Source: Hyaloscypha bicolor E (lineage: Eukaryota > Ascomycota > Leotiomycetes > Helotiales > Hyaloscyphaceae). Taken from it: a DNA stretch of 64,000 nt. The position numbers were made by a program, and so were the translations under genes. The notes below the pieces were generated by a model. It was not told the DNA's origin, did no database searches, and saw only the letters and a program-made list of their open reading frames with translations. This document shows, piece after piece, positions 45,289-55,920 of the stretch. Location: positions 1,495,353-1,559,352 of the forward strand of contig NW_020194620.1 in NCBI RefSeq assembly GCF_002865645.1, read 5' to 3'. The number at the start of each line of letters is the position of its first letter. Position 1 is the first letter of the stretch.

Positions 45289-48200
45289 CTAAACAACAAA
45301 ACCGGCCTCCCTCCACCTCTGTACATTCATCTCAATCCACTCCCCCTTCAACGTAGGACACGTCCTCAGCGCCCCGGCCACACTTCTCGTCTTCTCCGTC
45401 TCGAACACTTTGCTGAAGACATGTTCTTCCACTTCATTACACATTTTCTCAAAGAAATGTAGGAGTTTGAGCCCCGGGACTGTCATTGGATTGGCGTTCG
45501 GGGAGTTAGAGAGAGTCTTGAGACGATGCACCCACTCTTTTATGTCGACTTCTTCCATTTTTATTTTCGCTTTCTCTTTGCTTGTAAGAGAGCTAGATTG
45601 CAATATGTCAACGAGCTCTTCCCACTTTACTGGGTAGGGATTGACGATATTGTGTACCGAGTACCCGTTCGCTGGGTGGAGTAAGATGTCCGTGATAGTC
45701 GAAGCCGCAACGTCAACGGGAACCCAGTCTACCATTTTCCCTGGGAAAAGCGGAAGGGCATTGATTTCTGGGTGGGCGGAGGTAGCGAACATGATGGGCC
45801 ACATTTCCGAGGTGTTCCAATTTCCAGTCCGGGTTGAGCCGCAGACTTGGCCGATGCGGAGGAGCTTGATGTCCATCCCGAGAATCTCGGTAGCTTGTTG
45901 GGTGACTCTCTCCACTGCTTTATCTTAGCATTGGTCGGAAGGAAGAGTGGGCTGGGGCATATACCGATATATTTACTCAAGGCATAGCCGGTGGTGAGAG
46001 ACACGGATGGGTCGTCTCCAATGGGTGTCTCTGGGACAGAGGAAGACGTGTGGCCGATTCCCAGGCAGGTGCTTACGCTGCTTGTGAAGGCAAACGTCTT
46101 TGGGCGGCCGGCGTGAGCAAGGCGAATCAGAGACATGGTGCCTATGATGTTAGTATTAGGTCTCAAACTATAAATAAAGATAGGACCGAGAAGTGAGAAA
46201 GGAAGGAACTGGGAGAGACTTACTTCGTAGACAGTCACCCTCGAACTCCTCAATGCTTCGGTTAAAGTCCATCTTCCATGCATTATGCACCACTGTCGTG
46301 ACAGTCATTGCGAGCATATGGTAGTTGTGGATATCCAGACCGAGAAGAGGATCCTGCATGCTGAAGTTCAAAACCTCGATCTTGCCTCCCTGCAGAATTG
46401 AAGGGTTCAGCCCTCGTTCTTCGAAAGATGTCCGGAGTTTCTCAACATTGTTTGGACCCCGAACCATGGCGTATATCTTTGAGATCCCGGGTGAGGCGGC
46501 GAGAGTGGCGAGGAGGGAAGTGCCAAGGGATCCGGATGCACCTGTCAGAAGAACTGTCTCTTTTTCTGATTTACCCGACTGTGCAACAGCCCTTTTTGGC
46601 CAGAACGTGAACTCGGTTGAGAGTTGGTCGATGATGCGGTGGACAATTTCTGTCGAAGCAGGTTGGGTGTCGAGGGAGTGAACAGACGAGGTTGGAGTTT
46701 GTGGTGGTGTCAAAACAGCGACAAGTTTTGAGATAGAGGGGTTCTCGAACAGCGTTCCGAGAGAGACTTGTCGATTCAGGTGAGAAGAGATGGAGTAGCG
46801 GAGGGACAAGGCTAGGTGCGAGGTGATACCGAGGGAAGAGAGGGTTGTCCAATCAGTTATGCGGTCAGCAGGAACATTGACGAGTTTGGACAGGAGGTTG
46901 CGGAGGTATTCAGAAAGAGGCTCCTGGGATTCTGGCATAGAGTTAGGGAAATCATGGCCCGAATAGAGCATCTCGATTTCGGAACCGTAGATGCGTTCTG
47001 TTTCTTTTCGCTTGACATTTCCCTTAGGTGTTACTGGGAGTTTGTCGCCTTCGGGAAGGATGTATATCATAGATTGCAGGATTTGCGAATGTACCGAGTA
47101 GTATTCGTTGACTTGCTGGACCGCTTCCCAGATCTGGTTCCGCGTTAAGTTGCTGGCTGGGTCATAGTCCTCGTGGACTTCGACTAAGAGACAAACACAA
47201 GGTTTCGAGTGTCCCAAAGCGATAGCCTTGTTGATGACTTTCGTGGAGCTTTGAATGTCGATTTGAAGTGGTAGAGCATTGGTATTCTCTCCGTTGGTGT
47301 GGATGATAAGATCATCTCTCCTTCCTTGAAGGGTGAAGAAGCCACTTCCAGGGGGTTCTTGAATAAACAAGTCTCCTGTCTTATACGGAGCAGTATCGTC
47401 CTTTCCATCCCAAAGATTAGCCGCCAGCTCGAAGCCCTTATACACAGCCAACTCAAATACCCCGTCCCCGACTTCTTCCATTTTCAGAAAGGGACTGTCG
47501 GGATAAAGATTTCGAAATGTGTAGCAATTGGGACTTTCTCGCGTGTCAGGTATTGTGCGAAAGGCAGGACCGATCTCAGTACTGCCATAGGTCGTTTTGA
47601 CGTTGATCCCTTTGGAGATTAGGGTTCTAACGAGGTTGGCTGAGAGTGCTGCTCCGCCGGGTTGAAGTATTTTTAAATCCACCAAAGGACTAAAATCTCC
47701 ACCTGTGTATACAATATGCTCGTACATATTCTCGATGAGAGTGGGAGCGCAGTGGACGCAGTCAACTGAATGTCCCATGGACTTAAGGGTCGCCCACGCT
47801 GCAAAGAGAGCCGACGACGACGGAGGCCAAGAAAGTGGCGGGAAGGACAAAGTTTGGCCATTTGGTAAATTCGAAAGCGCTATGGATATGCCAGCAATGT
47901 GATATCTGCGCTGTCAGTGGTCGAAGAGAACGGAGGTGACAGATGGGACTCACAATGGAAATAAGAGAAACCAGTTCCCAACATCGAAAGTTTGAAATAG
48001 TCGGTACATTCTTGCAATCTGCATCATACTCCTGTTCGTATGGTAAATGGGTTTTGGCATGCCAGTTGAGCCAGATGAATGAATGATGAAGCTATGCCTT
48101 TCCCAAACGTCTCCGAAGTCTTGGTATTTAACGGCGTCGACTTTATCATACTTGGGTTCCAACACTTTCGGCAATTCTTCAACCATGGCCAGCTTCCGGA

Positions 48201-48771
48201 CACCGTTTGTATTGGTCGTGCGATTCTTAGAATCTGTTATGACAGCCAATATACCACAGGTTTCCAGTAGAGAGTGCAAAGCAGTCTCTGCATTCGACTC
48301 GGCAAGCAGAAGCACCCTGGTACCAAGCTTTTGGAGAGCAAGCTGGGTACAAAAATATTCCAATGTGCTCCCTTGACCAAGTAATGCGACGGTGGGCTGT
48401 TTGCGGTTGACATTTGCTTCACTGAGCTCGTTCTGGAGCTGGTGAGCATATGCAAGGGCAAGTGTTTCTGTCACTTGATCGAAGTGATCCCATGTCATCG
48501 TGCCGTATGAAGTTAAGGGGTCTGTTGACAAGGGGTACAGAAACCCCTTCTCCCCCTTGTATACCACTCCGTCATGCCGTACTAGAGCGGCGAGGCTGAC
48601 AAGCTTTGGGTCGGAGTATCGTTTTGAATGGGGGTGCCCATGAAGCCACCAGAGTTCTTTTGTTCTGCTGGATGCATTGGAGGAAACAACAACAGAAGGG
48701 TCAGAACATATGGGAATGCTTTTGATAGGTCCCATGTCGTAAGGTGGAGGGTCGAGTCGCATGGGAGACAT
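45289..48771 (-). CDS. NRPS-like adenylate-forming reductase (A-T-R)
   Basis: Non-canonical single-module enzyme that activates a carboxylic acid, loads it on a phosphopantetheine carrier and reduces it with NAD(P)H. 1101 aa from exons 47954-48771, 46224-47905, 45965-46141 and 45289-45917. The A domain (about residues 40-540) has A3 HSSGSTGMPKP, A5 TTYGSTEIGP, A7 YKTGDLF, A8 GRRDDLIIHTNGEN and A10 LPVTPKGNVKRKE. The carrier (about 590-665) has LSSLGITSHLALSLRY with the attachment Ser. The reductase (about 725-1095) has VLLTGASGSLGTSLLATLA for NAD(P) and YALSKY as the catalytic Tyr-Lys. There is no condensation domain. The start is the ATG at 48771 (MSPMRLDPPPYDMG). No tailoring genes flank it, so the product (aldehyde or alcohol from an aryl or amino acid) cannot be predicted. 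Confidence 0.92.
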
Positions 48772-49744
48772 ATTGAAGAGCAAGATACTTTAATGAAAAG
48801 TAGATTGCGGGGACCCCAGCCTCCAGAGAGATGGATATAAGAAACAAAGGGGAAAGAGAAGACCATCCTAACCGTACGTTTCCTCCAACAGCAAACGCAT
48901 GCCCATACTTCTGGGCACCGAGGCATGCTGTTCGTCGGCCGTCCAATGTACATGGGGAGAACTGTTCAATGGAGTTGAAGGCAGCTGAGCGCATGTAGCT
49001 CATCTCGAAAAAATCGATAAGACGGCAAGCAAGCATGGCCGTGCTCCACTCGGACGAACCATTTCTCTAGTCTGCGTGGTGGCGCGTCATGGATCATGGT
49101 GGGATCTTGTCAATCGTGAAGTTAAGGAGATCTTCCCCGTCCAGCGATTGAAGTGGCCCAGGGCTGGTCCTATCAATGGCCCTCACTAATCAGCTAGACG
49201 GCCTCTTACGCGGGGCAGAGACAGACCCGGCTGGACGGTTTGCCACAGAAAGGCCGGCAGCGCATCGTCAACGCGACCACCGTACGCGACGGGCAAGCAA
49301 GACCTCCATCGTCACATCGTCGCACTTCTTGATGTGCCCGGCCAAGTTCCGCGGCCACGATAAGAACGGCGGAACAAGTGGACGAGGTAGGGCTGGCTGT
49401 GGAAGTGGTGTAGTTCGAATCAGTCCTAAGCCAGCAAGCCAGGAATAAGCCAGGGAGGCGTCATACGCCCCTCGAGTGCGGCGTCAAGGGATGCTTCAGA
49501 AGCCAGGAGTGTTGCTGATACCAAGACGTGCAGTGACTGTTAAAAGCATGGGGGAAGTGAACGCAGCATCTTCAGTCTCAGTGTCCGCGATCCTCCTTGA
49601 TTGTTGAAATTCTTGTAAAGCCGGAGAGTCGGGCAGCAGAGAATGGGATGTTTTCACAGCACCACTAGGCACGTGCTCTCAAGTCGCCCCCTTAAAATCG
49701 ATCACAGGATTTCAATAAGAAAATAGTACCTGGACATCCTCACG
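48772..49744. other. Intergenic region upstream of NRPS-like gene
   Basis: 973 bp between the NRPS-like start and the remains of the NCS1 permease. Nothing recognisable. Confidence 0.5.
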
Positions 49745-51461
49745 ATGGCACCAGCCTTTGCTGAGCATTTCCGTTTGCAAATTGAACCTGGGTCCTTTGC
49801 TTGTGGCAGTGATGATCTTCCATCGAACAAAGATCTGGACCCAATCCCCTTTTGACTCAAACGAAAGGAAATGGATATGGCCTTCCTTACTTGGTTTCTG
49901 GATGCTGAAGCATTCGACATCTCGATGTATCAAGTAGCTTCATCTGCAATCACCAGGATTAAGGCCGGGTCTCGCCATTGTTACAGTAGTGGTGGCACAT
50001 CTCGTCTGCGTCCTACCATGCTGAATGGCTATGTCGGATGTATATATGCTATCAATTTCCCCGTATTGATTAGATTAGCATTTGCGGTATACGGCGCATA
50101 CTTTGTGGTCTTCATTCGTGGCGTTGTGGCTTGCGTCTGGAGGTGTCCTCCAATGTTCCACTGCAGAATCATGAGTTGACCATTTGTGTGGTTTGGAACC
50201 CAATCTTTTCAGGGAGGGCAATGCATTCAAACTATGCTGCAGGCTATCTGGCAATCTTTCAAAAACTTCCCAAATCATATTCTGGCCAGCCCACATGTCA
50301 TGTCAGCACAATTGCTAGGTTTCTCCCTCATCATCAGCATCCAATTACCGCTTCTTTGGCTGCACGTCTCCAAATTGAGATTCCTCTTCATGGCAAAGAC
50401 GGTTGCCATGCCTCTCACTGCATTAACACTGTTCGTATGGACTTTTGTTGCAGGTAAGATCATCACAATAGTTCATTTTACCAAGACATCTAACACTTTG
50501 GTAGCCACGGGATTTGACCCAACCTTCAACAACGACACACACATCACAGACGACACCCCTGCTATCCTCGTCTTCTTCCAATGTGTTACCACAGCTATTG
50601 GCTCGAGCGCCGCCCTTACACTGAACATGCCTGACTTCACTGGCTACGCTAAACATCCCAAGCAAGTCTTCTAGACGCAGGCTGTCGGCCTTTGTGGGCT
50701 TGTCACTCTCTGCGGAATCCTCGAAGTTACGGTAACGTCAGCGTACCAACAAATTTACGGTGTCACAACTTGGAATCCACATCGGGTTTCCATCCTCTGG
50801 AATAATCAAGCAGCCCAAATCTTCTCTGCACTTTGTTGGATGTTTGTTGTAATTGGGACAACCATTTCGGCCAACTCGGTGTCATTGGAGAATGACATCT
50901 CTCTCTGGTTCCCAAAATGAGCCAATGCGAGGCGAGGCGCTTATGTTTGCTGCATCATATCCATTGCTGCCACCCCATGTAATATTCAATACAGTGCTGC
51001 CTCATTCTCTTCCTTCCTTGGCGGCTACGCATTGTTCCTTGGTTTCCTTGCTGGTACTATGATGTCTGAGTTCTGGGTTCTGAGAAACAGACACCTGAAT
51101 CTCTTCTCATTGTACAAGCGCCGAGATATCTACAGCTTCTTCCATGGCTTCAATATCTGTGCATTTGTAGCTTCTATCTGTGGCATTTGCACTGAATCTG
51201 GCCGGAATGGCCAAGGCGACGGGCAATAAGAATGTTCCAAAAGAGGCGACATACATTTATAGCTTGAGCTGGTTGGCGGGGGCGATTGTGGCTTTTGTGA
51301 TTTACACGATTGCGGGCAAGATCTGGCCTATGGAGGAGAAGTTTGAGGTGGGACAGGTCATGGATGATCTCCATGCCTCGAGCCTCAACCATAGTGACCA
51401 AGACGACAGGAAGGTGGTGGCGCAGGATACAGCGAAGGGCTATCAGATGCGCTGCTCATGA
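49745..51461 (+). pseudogene. Decayed NCS1-family nucleobase/hydantoin-type permease
   Basis: Recognisable remains of an NCS1 (PF02133) transporter. In order: SNKDLDPIP, WPSLLGFW, DAEAFDISMYQVASS, GLAIVTVVVAHLVCVLP, TMLNGYVGCIYAINFPVLIR, VWFGTQSFQGGQCIQTMLQA, SSAALTLNMPDFTGYAKHPK, AVGLCGLVTLCGILEVTVTS, DISLWFPK, NIQYSAASFSSFLGGYALFL and GNKNVPKEATYIYSLSWL. These lie in one main frame with stops at 49853-49855, 50177-50179, 50672-50674 and 50918-50920, compensating shifts near 49860-49990, and a frameshift near 51190. No set of introns removes them all. NCS1 proteins import uracil, uridine, allantoin, thiamine or, in bacterial Mhp1, hydantoins. The position next to a hydantoinase, carbamoylase and racemase makes this the likely former transporter of that cluster. 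Confidence 0.88.
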
Positions 51462-51951
51462 ACCGAATAGAGACAAATGAAAATAAGTGGCTCGCAGTTG
51501 ACCGTTTGTCCACCCATAAATCGAAGCCCCTTTTTTGTTTAGCGAGAATTTCCTGGACTCAAATCTTATGACCGGAATACTAAGCGTAAGGATAAACTAG
51601 GTTTCCTTGAGCATGCTATCCAAAGAGTCGATAGATTCGGGAGTTTGGGGCCATTGTGTCTAACTGCCACTATCCGTCCAAATCATCGCTAGCATCAACT
51701 CCCAGTTCAGAAGTCAATCCTCGAGGTTCAATACAAGTCGTTTCATCTTTCACTCTTTCCTTGTCCCGCACAATAGCTAGATAGATCTTGCGAGAAATAC
51801 TGTAAGTAATCCTCCATTATTTATTCGCCTCCTTCAGACTGGTCTATCTTTAAGTCTATTCTCATTCAAGTGTTCACTTCACTTTCTGACTTGTCTTTCA
51901 CCGACCCCAATACTACTTTCATTCCAAAGGAATCAATCACCAAACAAGAGG
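51462..51951. other. Intergenic, no gene seen
   Basis: 490 bp between two pseudogenes. Nothing recognisable. Confidence 0.5.
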
Positions 51952-52912
51952 ATGTCGGCACAGCGCATCGCACCTCGAACCTCCAAACGCTTTGCGTACA
52001 GTTCCGGCCGGGATATTCCGCTGGTCCACGTCCACTCATGCAATCCATCATCGTTTACTCTACGCCCCTGGAATCATATGCGCGCCAGGTATTGATTCCC
52101 GCGCGTGGGAGAAGGGTTGCAGCAGCTACAACCGTTTCTCGGGCTAGGTCGAAACGGTACTCTATGGAATGCCGTTCTCGTTTCTTTTGACCTCAAGCGG
52201 GAAAAGGATGGCTCAACAAGTGGTGGCGTTTCTGGGATCCACGAAATTGGCATCTCAATGTTGGACACCCGCAGCATCTCTTCGAATAAACCAGCTGGCT
52301 CTCTGACCAATCGACACTTCATGATTGGCAGACATAAGAAATTGTCCCGTAGGGCATGGAAATTTCGTTTTGGGACTTCGGAACACGTCGATCGAACTAA
52401 TATCACTGAGGTTATTTTGAAGCTTCTTACATACCAGATGAGATCGAGAATCTTCCGCAGCCAGGATACCGCAACATTGCTCTCGTGGGCCACGGCCTTC
52501 GTTTTGATTTCCTCATCCTGCGGAAGCATGGAATCATGTTCGAAGAAATCAGCACCATAGTCGCCAAGTTCGACACGATATATATGGCCACAGGAGGTGC
52601 TGTGCTGGGCATAAACTTCCGGGTTCCGTCGTTGCTGCAAACCCTTCCATGTCTGAACCAGAATCTTCACAACGCTGGAAATGATGCAAATTGTGTCCTG
52701 CTAGCTCTCTTGCTCTTGGTATACTATGGTCTGCGACCATCTACGTCCTCGTCCGATGCAAAAACGCTGGCATCTCTCAAGAGCCTGGCATTGGAGCCAA
52801 TATCTGACACCACGGAGCGAATTGCAAAGTTGCGAGCGTTAAAAGCGCAATGTGACGACTGGACTTTGAATGCTCTGGACATTGGAACCATTTCGTTGTT
52901 CGATGAAAGCTG
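51952..52912 (+). pseudogene. Decayed Gfd2/YDR514C-like DEDD-nuclease gene
   Basis: The family is suggested by three ordered motifs of the RNase-T/DEDDh fold: VLVSFDLKREKDG (motif I, where an acid would be expected at the Lys), NIALVGHGLRFDFLILRKHG (motif II) and LHNAGNDANCVLLALLLL (motif III). They lie in two frames. 52105-52430 reads RNGTLWNAVLVSF...FRFGTSEHVDRTNITEVIL. The continuation IPDEIENLPQPGYRNIALVG and onward to TAA-free SLFDES (stop at 52912) needs a one-base shift near 52430. A first segment (ATG at 51952, MSAQRIAPRTSKRFAY) ends in a stop near 52093 and cannot be spliced in phase to the rest. I read this as an inactivated gene. An assembly error is the alternative. Confidence 0.65.
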
Positions 52913-53079
52913 AACTCTCATTCCAACAGGGACTCTTTCATCTCTGCGAGGTTTGAGAAATCGGCGTTCCTCTCCACATCCCACCACGTACTTTCACCCA
53001 ACAACGCAAGACCCCCACCACTTCTGGAGGACATACAAAGCTGAAAATAAGTTGAGGTCAAGCAAGAATTGAATACGAC

Positions 53080-54654
53080 CTAGCACCAGTAATTTCTCTC
53101 TCCGGCTAACATGCCCTTGACCTCTCCACCTGTTCTCCCAACCACAATCTTCCCTTTTCCCCTCTTTAAAAACTTTCCATCCAGCACATCTCCAACAACA
53201 CCACCATTATCCCGATCCCACACCTTCTTCCCTCTCAAAAATGTAAGTCTCGGCCAATTCTTGACCCTCATCCCCTCAAAAGGAGTATAATCAACACCAT
53301 GATGGAGCTCAGACTGCCTAATAGTCACCCCGTCCTTGAGCTCCTTCTCATTGTACCAAATAACAATATCTGCATCGTGGCCAACAGCAATACTCCCCTT
53401 CATGCCCTCCAGCCCGTACAACTTCGCCGGGTCGGAACTCGTCAATTGCACAAACCTCTGCAAACTCAACCTCGAATCCTTCTCCCTCCCCGCATAACTA
53501 AACAACAACGGCAACCTGGTCTCCACCCCAGGCACCCCATTCGGGATATCCCTATACCTCATAACATCCCCCTTTAAACCCAGCTTCTTCCCACCAGAAT
53601 GGCCATACGTAGAAGGAGCATGGTCGCTTGAGACAACCGTGAACGTTCCATTGGCAATTCCCGTCCACATCGCTTCGAGATCCTTCGGATCATGTCTAAG
53701 CGGGGGACTACAAACACACTTCGCGCCTTCAAAAGCATCCCCATGAGTAGCCTTCAACCTCTCACTTAAAAGAAAAAGATACTGTGGACAAGTCTCTGCA
53801 TGAATGGGCAGCATCCTCGTTTGCGCCTTCCTGACATGCTTCATTGCAATTTCCGAGCTCATGTGCACGATTAGAATTGGGACATCGGTTAGCTCCGCGA
53901 GACTTATGATGCGGTACGTGGCCTCATTTTCGGCGATCTGTGGGCGAGAGATGGCATGGAAGTAGGGTGCTGTGTGTCCGGAGGCTTCGAGACGGGTTGA
54001 AATGAGAGAGATAATATCAGAATTCTCGGCATGCACCATGGTTGTAAAGCCCAATGTTCGAGCAGACATAAGGACATCGAGGAGCTGGGCGTCGCCGAGC
54101 TTGAGGGGCTCGTAGGTCATGTAGAGCTTCACGCTTGTGATACCTTGTTCGATCAGGAGGGGCATTTCCGTGGCCATGATCTGAGGGGTTGGGTTTGAGA
54201 GGATGAGGTGGAACCCGTAGTCGCAGTAGCTCTGATCTTTGGCCCTGGTGTGGTACTCTTCGACGCAGCGGATGACAGTCGTTTCGGTCTTCTTTTGGGA
54301 CGCGAAGGCTATTACTGTTGTTGTTCCGCCAGCGATGGAACTTCGGGAGCCGGTGGTGAAGTTGTCTCCTGTGGGACTGTTGTCCTGGGCAAAATGGACA
54401 TGGCTGTCGACGCCGCCTGGTGTAATGTAGCCGCCTCTTGCGTCGACGACCAGGGTATTGTCACTTCGGGGTAGAAACATCCCCAAACATGATATTTTGC
54501 CATTCTTGACGCCGATTTCAATACCAGGAGAGAGGACTTCACTGGCTGTGACCTGCGGGGTTATCAGCAGCGCTCTCGCAAATGTTTTCGGTAACGAATC
54601 TCGCTTAAAAAGGGGTTCGAAGAACGAGAACAAAAATAAATTAGAACAGAGCAA
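53080..54654 (-). CDS. D-hydantoinase / dihydropyrimidinase
   Basis: Cyclic amidohydrolase (EC 3.5.2.2 type) that opens dihydropyrimidine or 5-substituted hydantoin rings to N-carbamoyl amino acids. The binuclear metal site is complete: the His-x-His pair in GGVDSHVHF, the Lys to be carboxylated in SVKLYMTYEP, His in TTMVHAENSD, His in ILIVHMSSE and Asp in VVSSDHAPS. Other family blocks are DNSPTGDNFTTGSRSSIAGG and LHHGVDYTPFEGMRVKNWPR. The coding frame is open from about 54654, but no in-frame ATG precedes the conserved ALLITPQVTASEVLSPG. An ATG at 54675 could be joined by a GTGTGG donor at 54672 to an acceptor near 54606, leaving a 3-nt first exon. Otherwise the first exon is missing or the start is non-ATG. 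A 5S rRNA gene lies immediately upstream on the same strand. The neighbouring carbamoylase and racemase favour a hydantoin role. Confidence 0.88.
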   Translation of the reverse strand: MLCSNLFLFSFFEPLFKRDSLPKTFARALLITPQVTASEVLSPGIEIGVKNGKISCLGMFLPRSDNTLVVDARGGYITPGGVDSHVHFAQDNSPTGDNFTTGSRSSIAGGTTTVIAFASQKKTETTVIRCVEEYHTRAKDQSYCDYGFHLILSNPTPQIMATEMPLLIEQGITSVKLYMTYEPLKLGDAQLLDVLMSARTLGFTTMVHAENSDIISLISTRLEASGHTAPYFHAISRPQIAENEATYRIISLAELTDVPILIVHMSSEIAMKHVRKAQTRMLPIHAETCPQYLFLLSERLKATHGDAFEGAKCVCSPPLRHDPKDLEAMWTGIANGTFTVVSSDHAPSTYGHSGGKKLGLKGDVMRYRDIPNGVPGVETRLPLLFSYAGREKDSRLSLQRFVQLTSSDPAKLYGLEGMKGSIAVGHDADIVIWYNEKELKDGVTIRQSELHHGVDYTPFEGMRVKNWPRLTFLRGKKVWDRDNGGVVGDVLDGKFLKRGKGKIVVGRTGGEVKGMLAGERNYWC

Positions 54655-54732
54655 CTCAGTCGTTCACCACACCATGGATCGGAAAAGTCCGTTCTCAGTA
54701 GCAAGGAAATAAGGTTCAAAAATATAAAATAT

Positions 54733-54737
54733 AAAAA
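54733..54737 (-). terminator. RNA polymerase III T-run terminator of 5S gene
   Basis: Five T's on the minus strand immediately at the 3' end of the 5S gene, the usual Pol III stop signal. The first T overlaps the mapped gene end. Confidence 0.75.
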
Positions 54738-54855
54738 CATACAACAGCAGGTATTCGCTGGTGGTCACCCACCCAACTACTAATCTGCCGATCTGAGGCT
54801 TATGTATGGCAGAGCGGACGGGATGCCCAGTTGTCCTCAGTCTGTGGTCGTATGT
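54737..54855 (-). rRNA. 5S: 5S ribosomal RNA
   Basis: 119 nt on the minus strand. It begins ACATACGACCACAGACTGAG, contains GGGCATCCCGTCCGCTCTGC and the internal promoter C-box region TTAGTAGTTGGGTGGGTGAC followed by CACCAGCGAAT, and ends GTTGTATGT. The ends pair (ACATAC with GTATGT) to form helix I. This matches the well-known dispersed 5S genes of filamentous ascomycetes such as Neurospora. A run of five T's follows, as RNA polymerase III needs. It is a single copy here, not in the rDNA array. It sits about 60-80 bp upstream of the hydantoinase coding region, on the same strand. Confidence 0.95.
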
Positions 54856-55920
54856 GGCAGAAAAAGGCTTAATAAAATATATAACACTGTGCATGAAATA
54901 CAATTTCGAACAAATTGCGACGCCGCCTTGAAGACCAGTAACCGAGCGCTTCCCTCACAGCCATCATCCACGTCTGCTCTCCAATGACTGGATGACATTA
55001 TCAGAAGAGAGCTTTCTCAAATGTTGTGAAACGGCAGAATCATGCACGCCCTCACACAATGCACGGGCTATTGTTCAAAGTCCAAGCAGTACATTCCGAG
55101 CAAGTATCGCTGTCGCAGCCGAAGGGGATTTTGATACTTACAATAGTTCCGTTTGTTACTATCAATTCAAAGCCCATAAAGTCCTCAGATTCTCTTCTGT
55201 ATTCGCCCATCTTGGCAATATTGCTGTCAAACAGATCCAAGCCAATTGCTTTTCTTAAATGCTTCAAAACAAATATGCGGAAGACCTCGTCCTGTTCCGG
55301 TTTCCTGCCGTGCACCCCCATTTAGGCCATTTCTTCATGTCAACCAACAAAAGCGGGTGAGTCGACGAACGCTCATTCGCCCGATAGCGCTCCTCATTTG
55401 AGTGCTGAGTTGCCCGACGGCCAAGCTGGGGGGACCCTGTCGACAAACCCGACGCCTCATCCCGCATCTAATGCAGGCGCAAACCAATTAGTCTCGCTTG
55501 AGATAGCTGTGATAGGGGGTCCGAGGGCAGCGGAAAGAGGGGTTCAACTTCAAGAACTAGTATCTTCACAAATCCACAAAGATGGAAAGGCCAACTATTG
55601 TATATTCGCCCGCGATACAGTCTGCCCACCAAGTTGTGATTGGCGGGCAGACCGTGTTCGCAACTACGACGGTTAGCCACGGCCGAGCGTTCCAACAATG
55701 ATCTGGTATTTACAATCAGCAAGCATTGAATGGAGAAGAGGCCGTGGCCGAGAGCAACAAGAAGTGAAAGGCTGGGCCGTGGGAAAGTTCTCAACTCAAC
55801 ATGGTTCGCTGCCAGCATTTCCTTCTGTATCTGTATCTTCCTGCGTTCGTTCGTTTTCAAACCAATTGGAGTTGTTCTCGTGCCAATCTTTCTGCCAATC
55901 TTTCTGCCAATCTTCTCGTT
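54856..55920. other. Divergent region between 5S gene and carbamoylase
   Basis: 1.07 kb holding the carbamoylase promoter and perhaps the original upstream region of the hydantoinase. ORFs such as 54992-55258 and 55026-55325 are unsupported. A CCAAT-bearing tandem repeat lies at its right end. Confidence 0.5.
55879..55914 (+). promoter_or_regulatory. Three tandem CCAAT-containing 12-bp repeats
   Basis: GCCAATCTTTCT is repeated about three times (the last copy ends TCTTCT) directly before the carbamoylase start codon at 55921. CCAAT is the target of the fungal CBC/Hap complex, but the position suggests 5'-leader rather than promoter, so a simple repeat expansion is as likely. Confidence 0.55.

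Noticed and set aside
49404..49420. GTAGTTCGAATCAGTCC, similar to a tRNA B box
   Set aside because: No upstream A box at the right distance and no cloverleaf.
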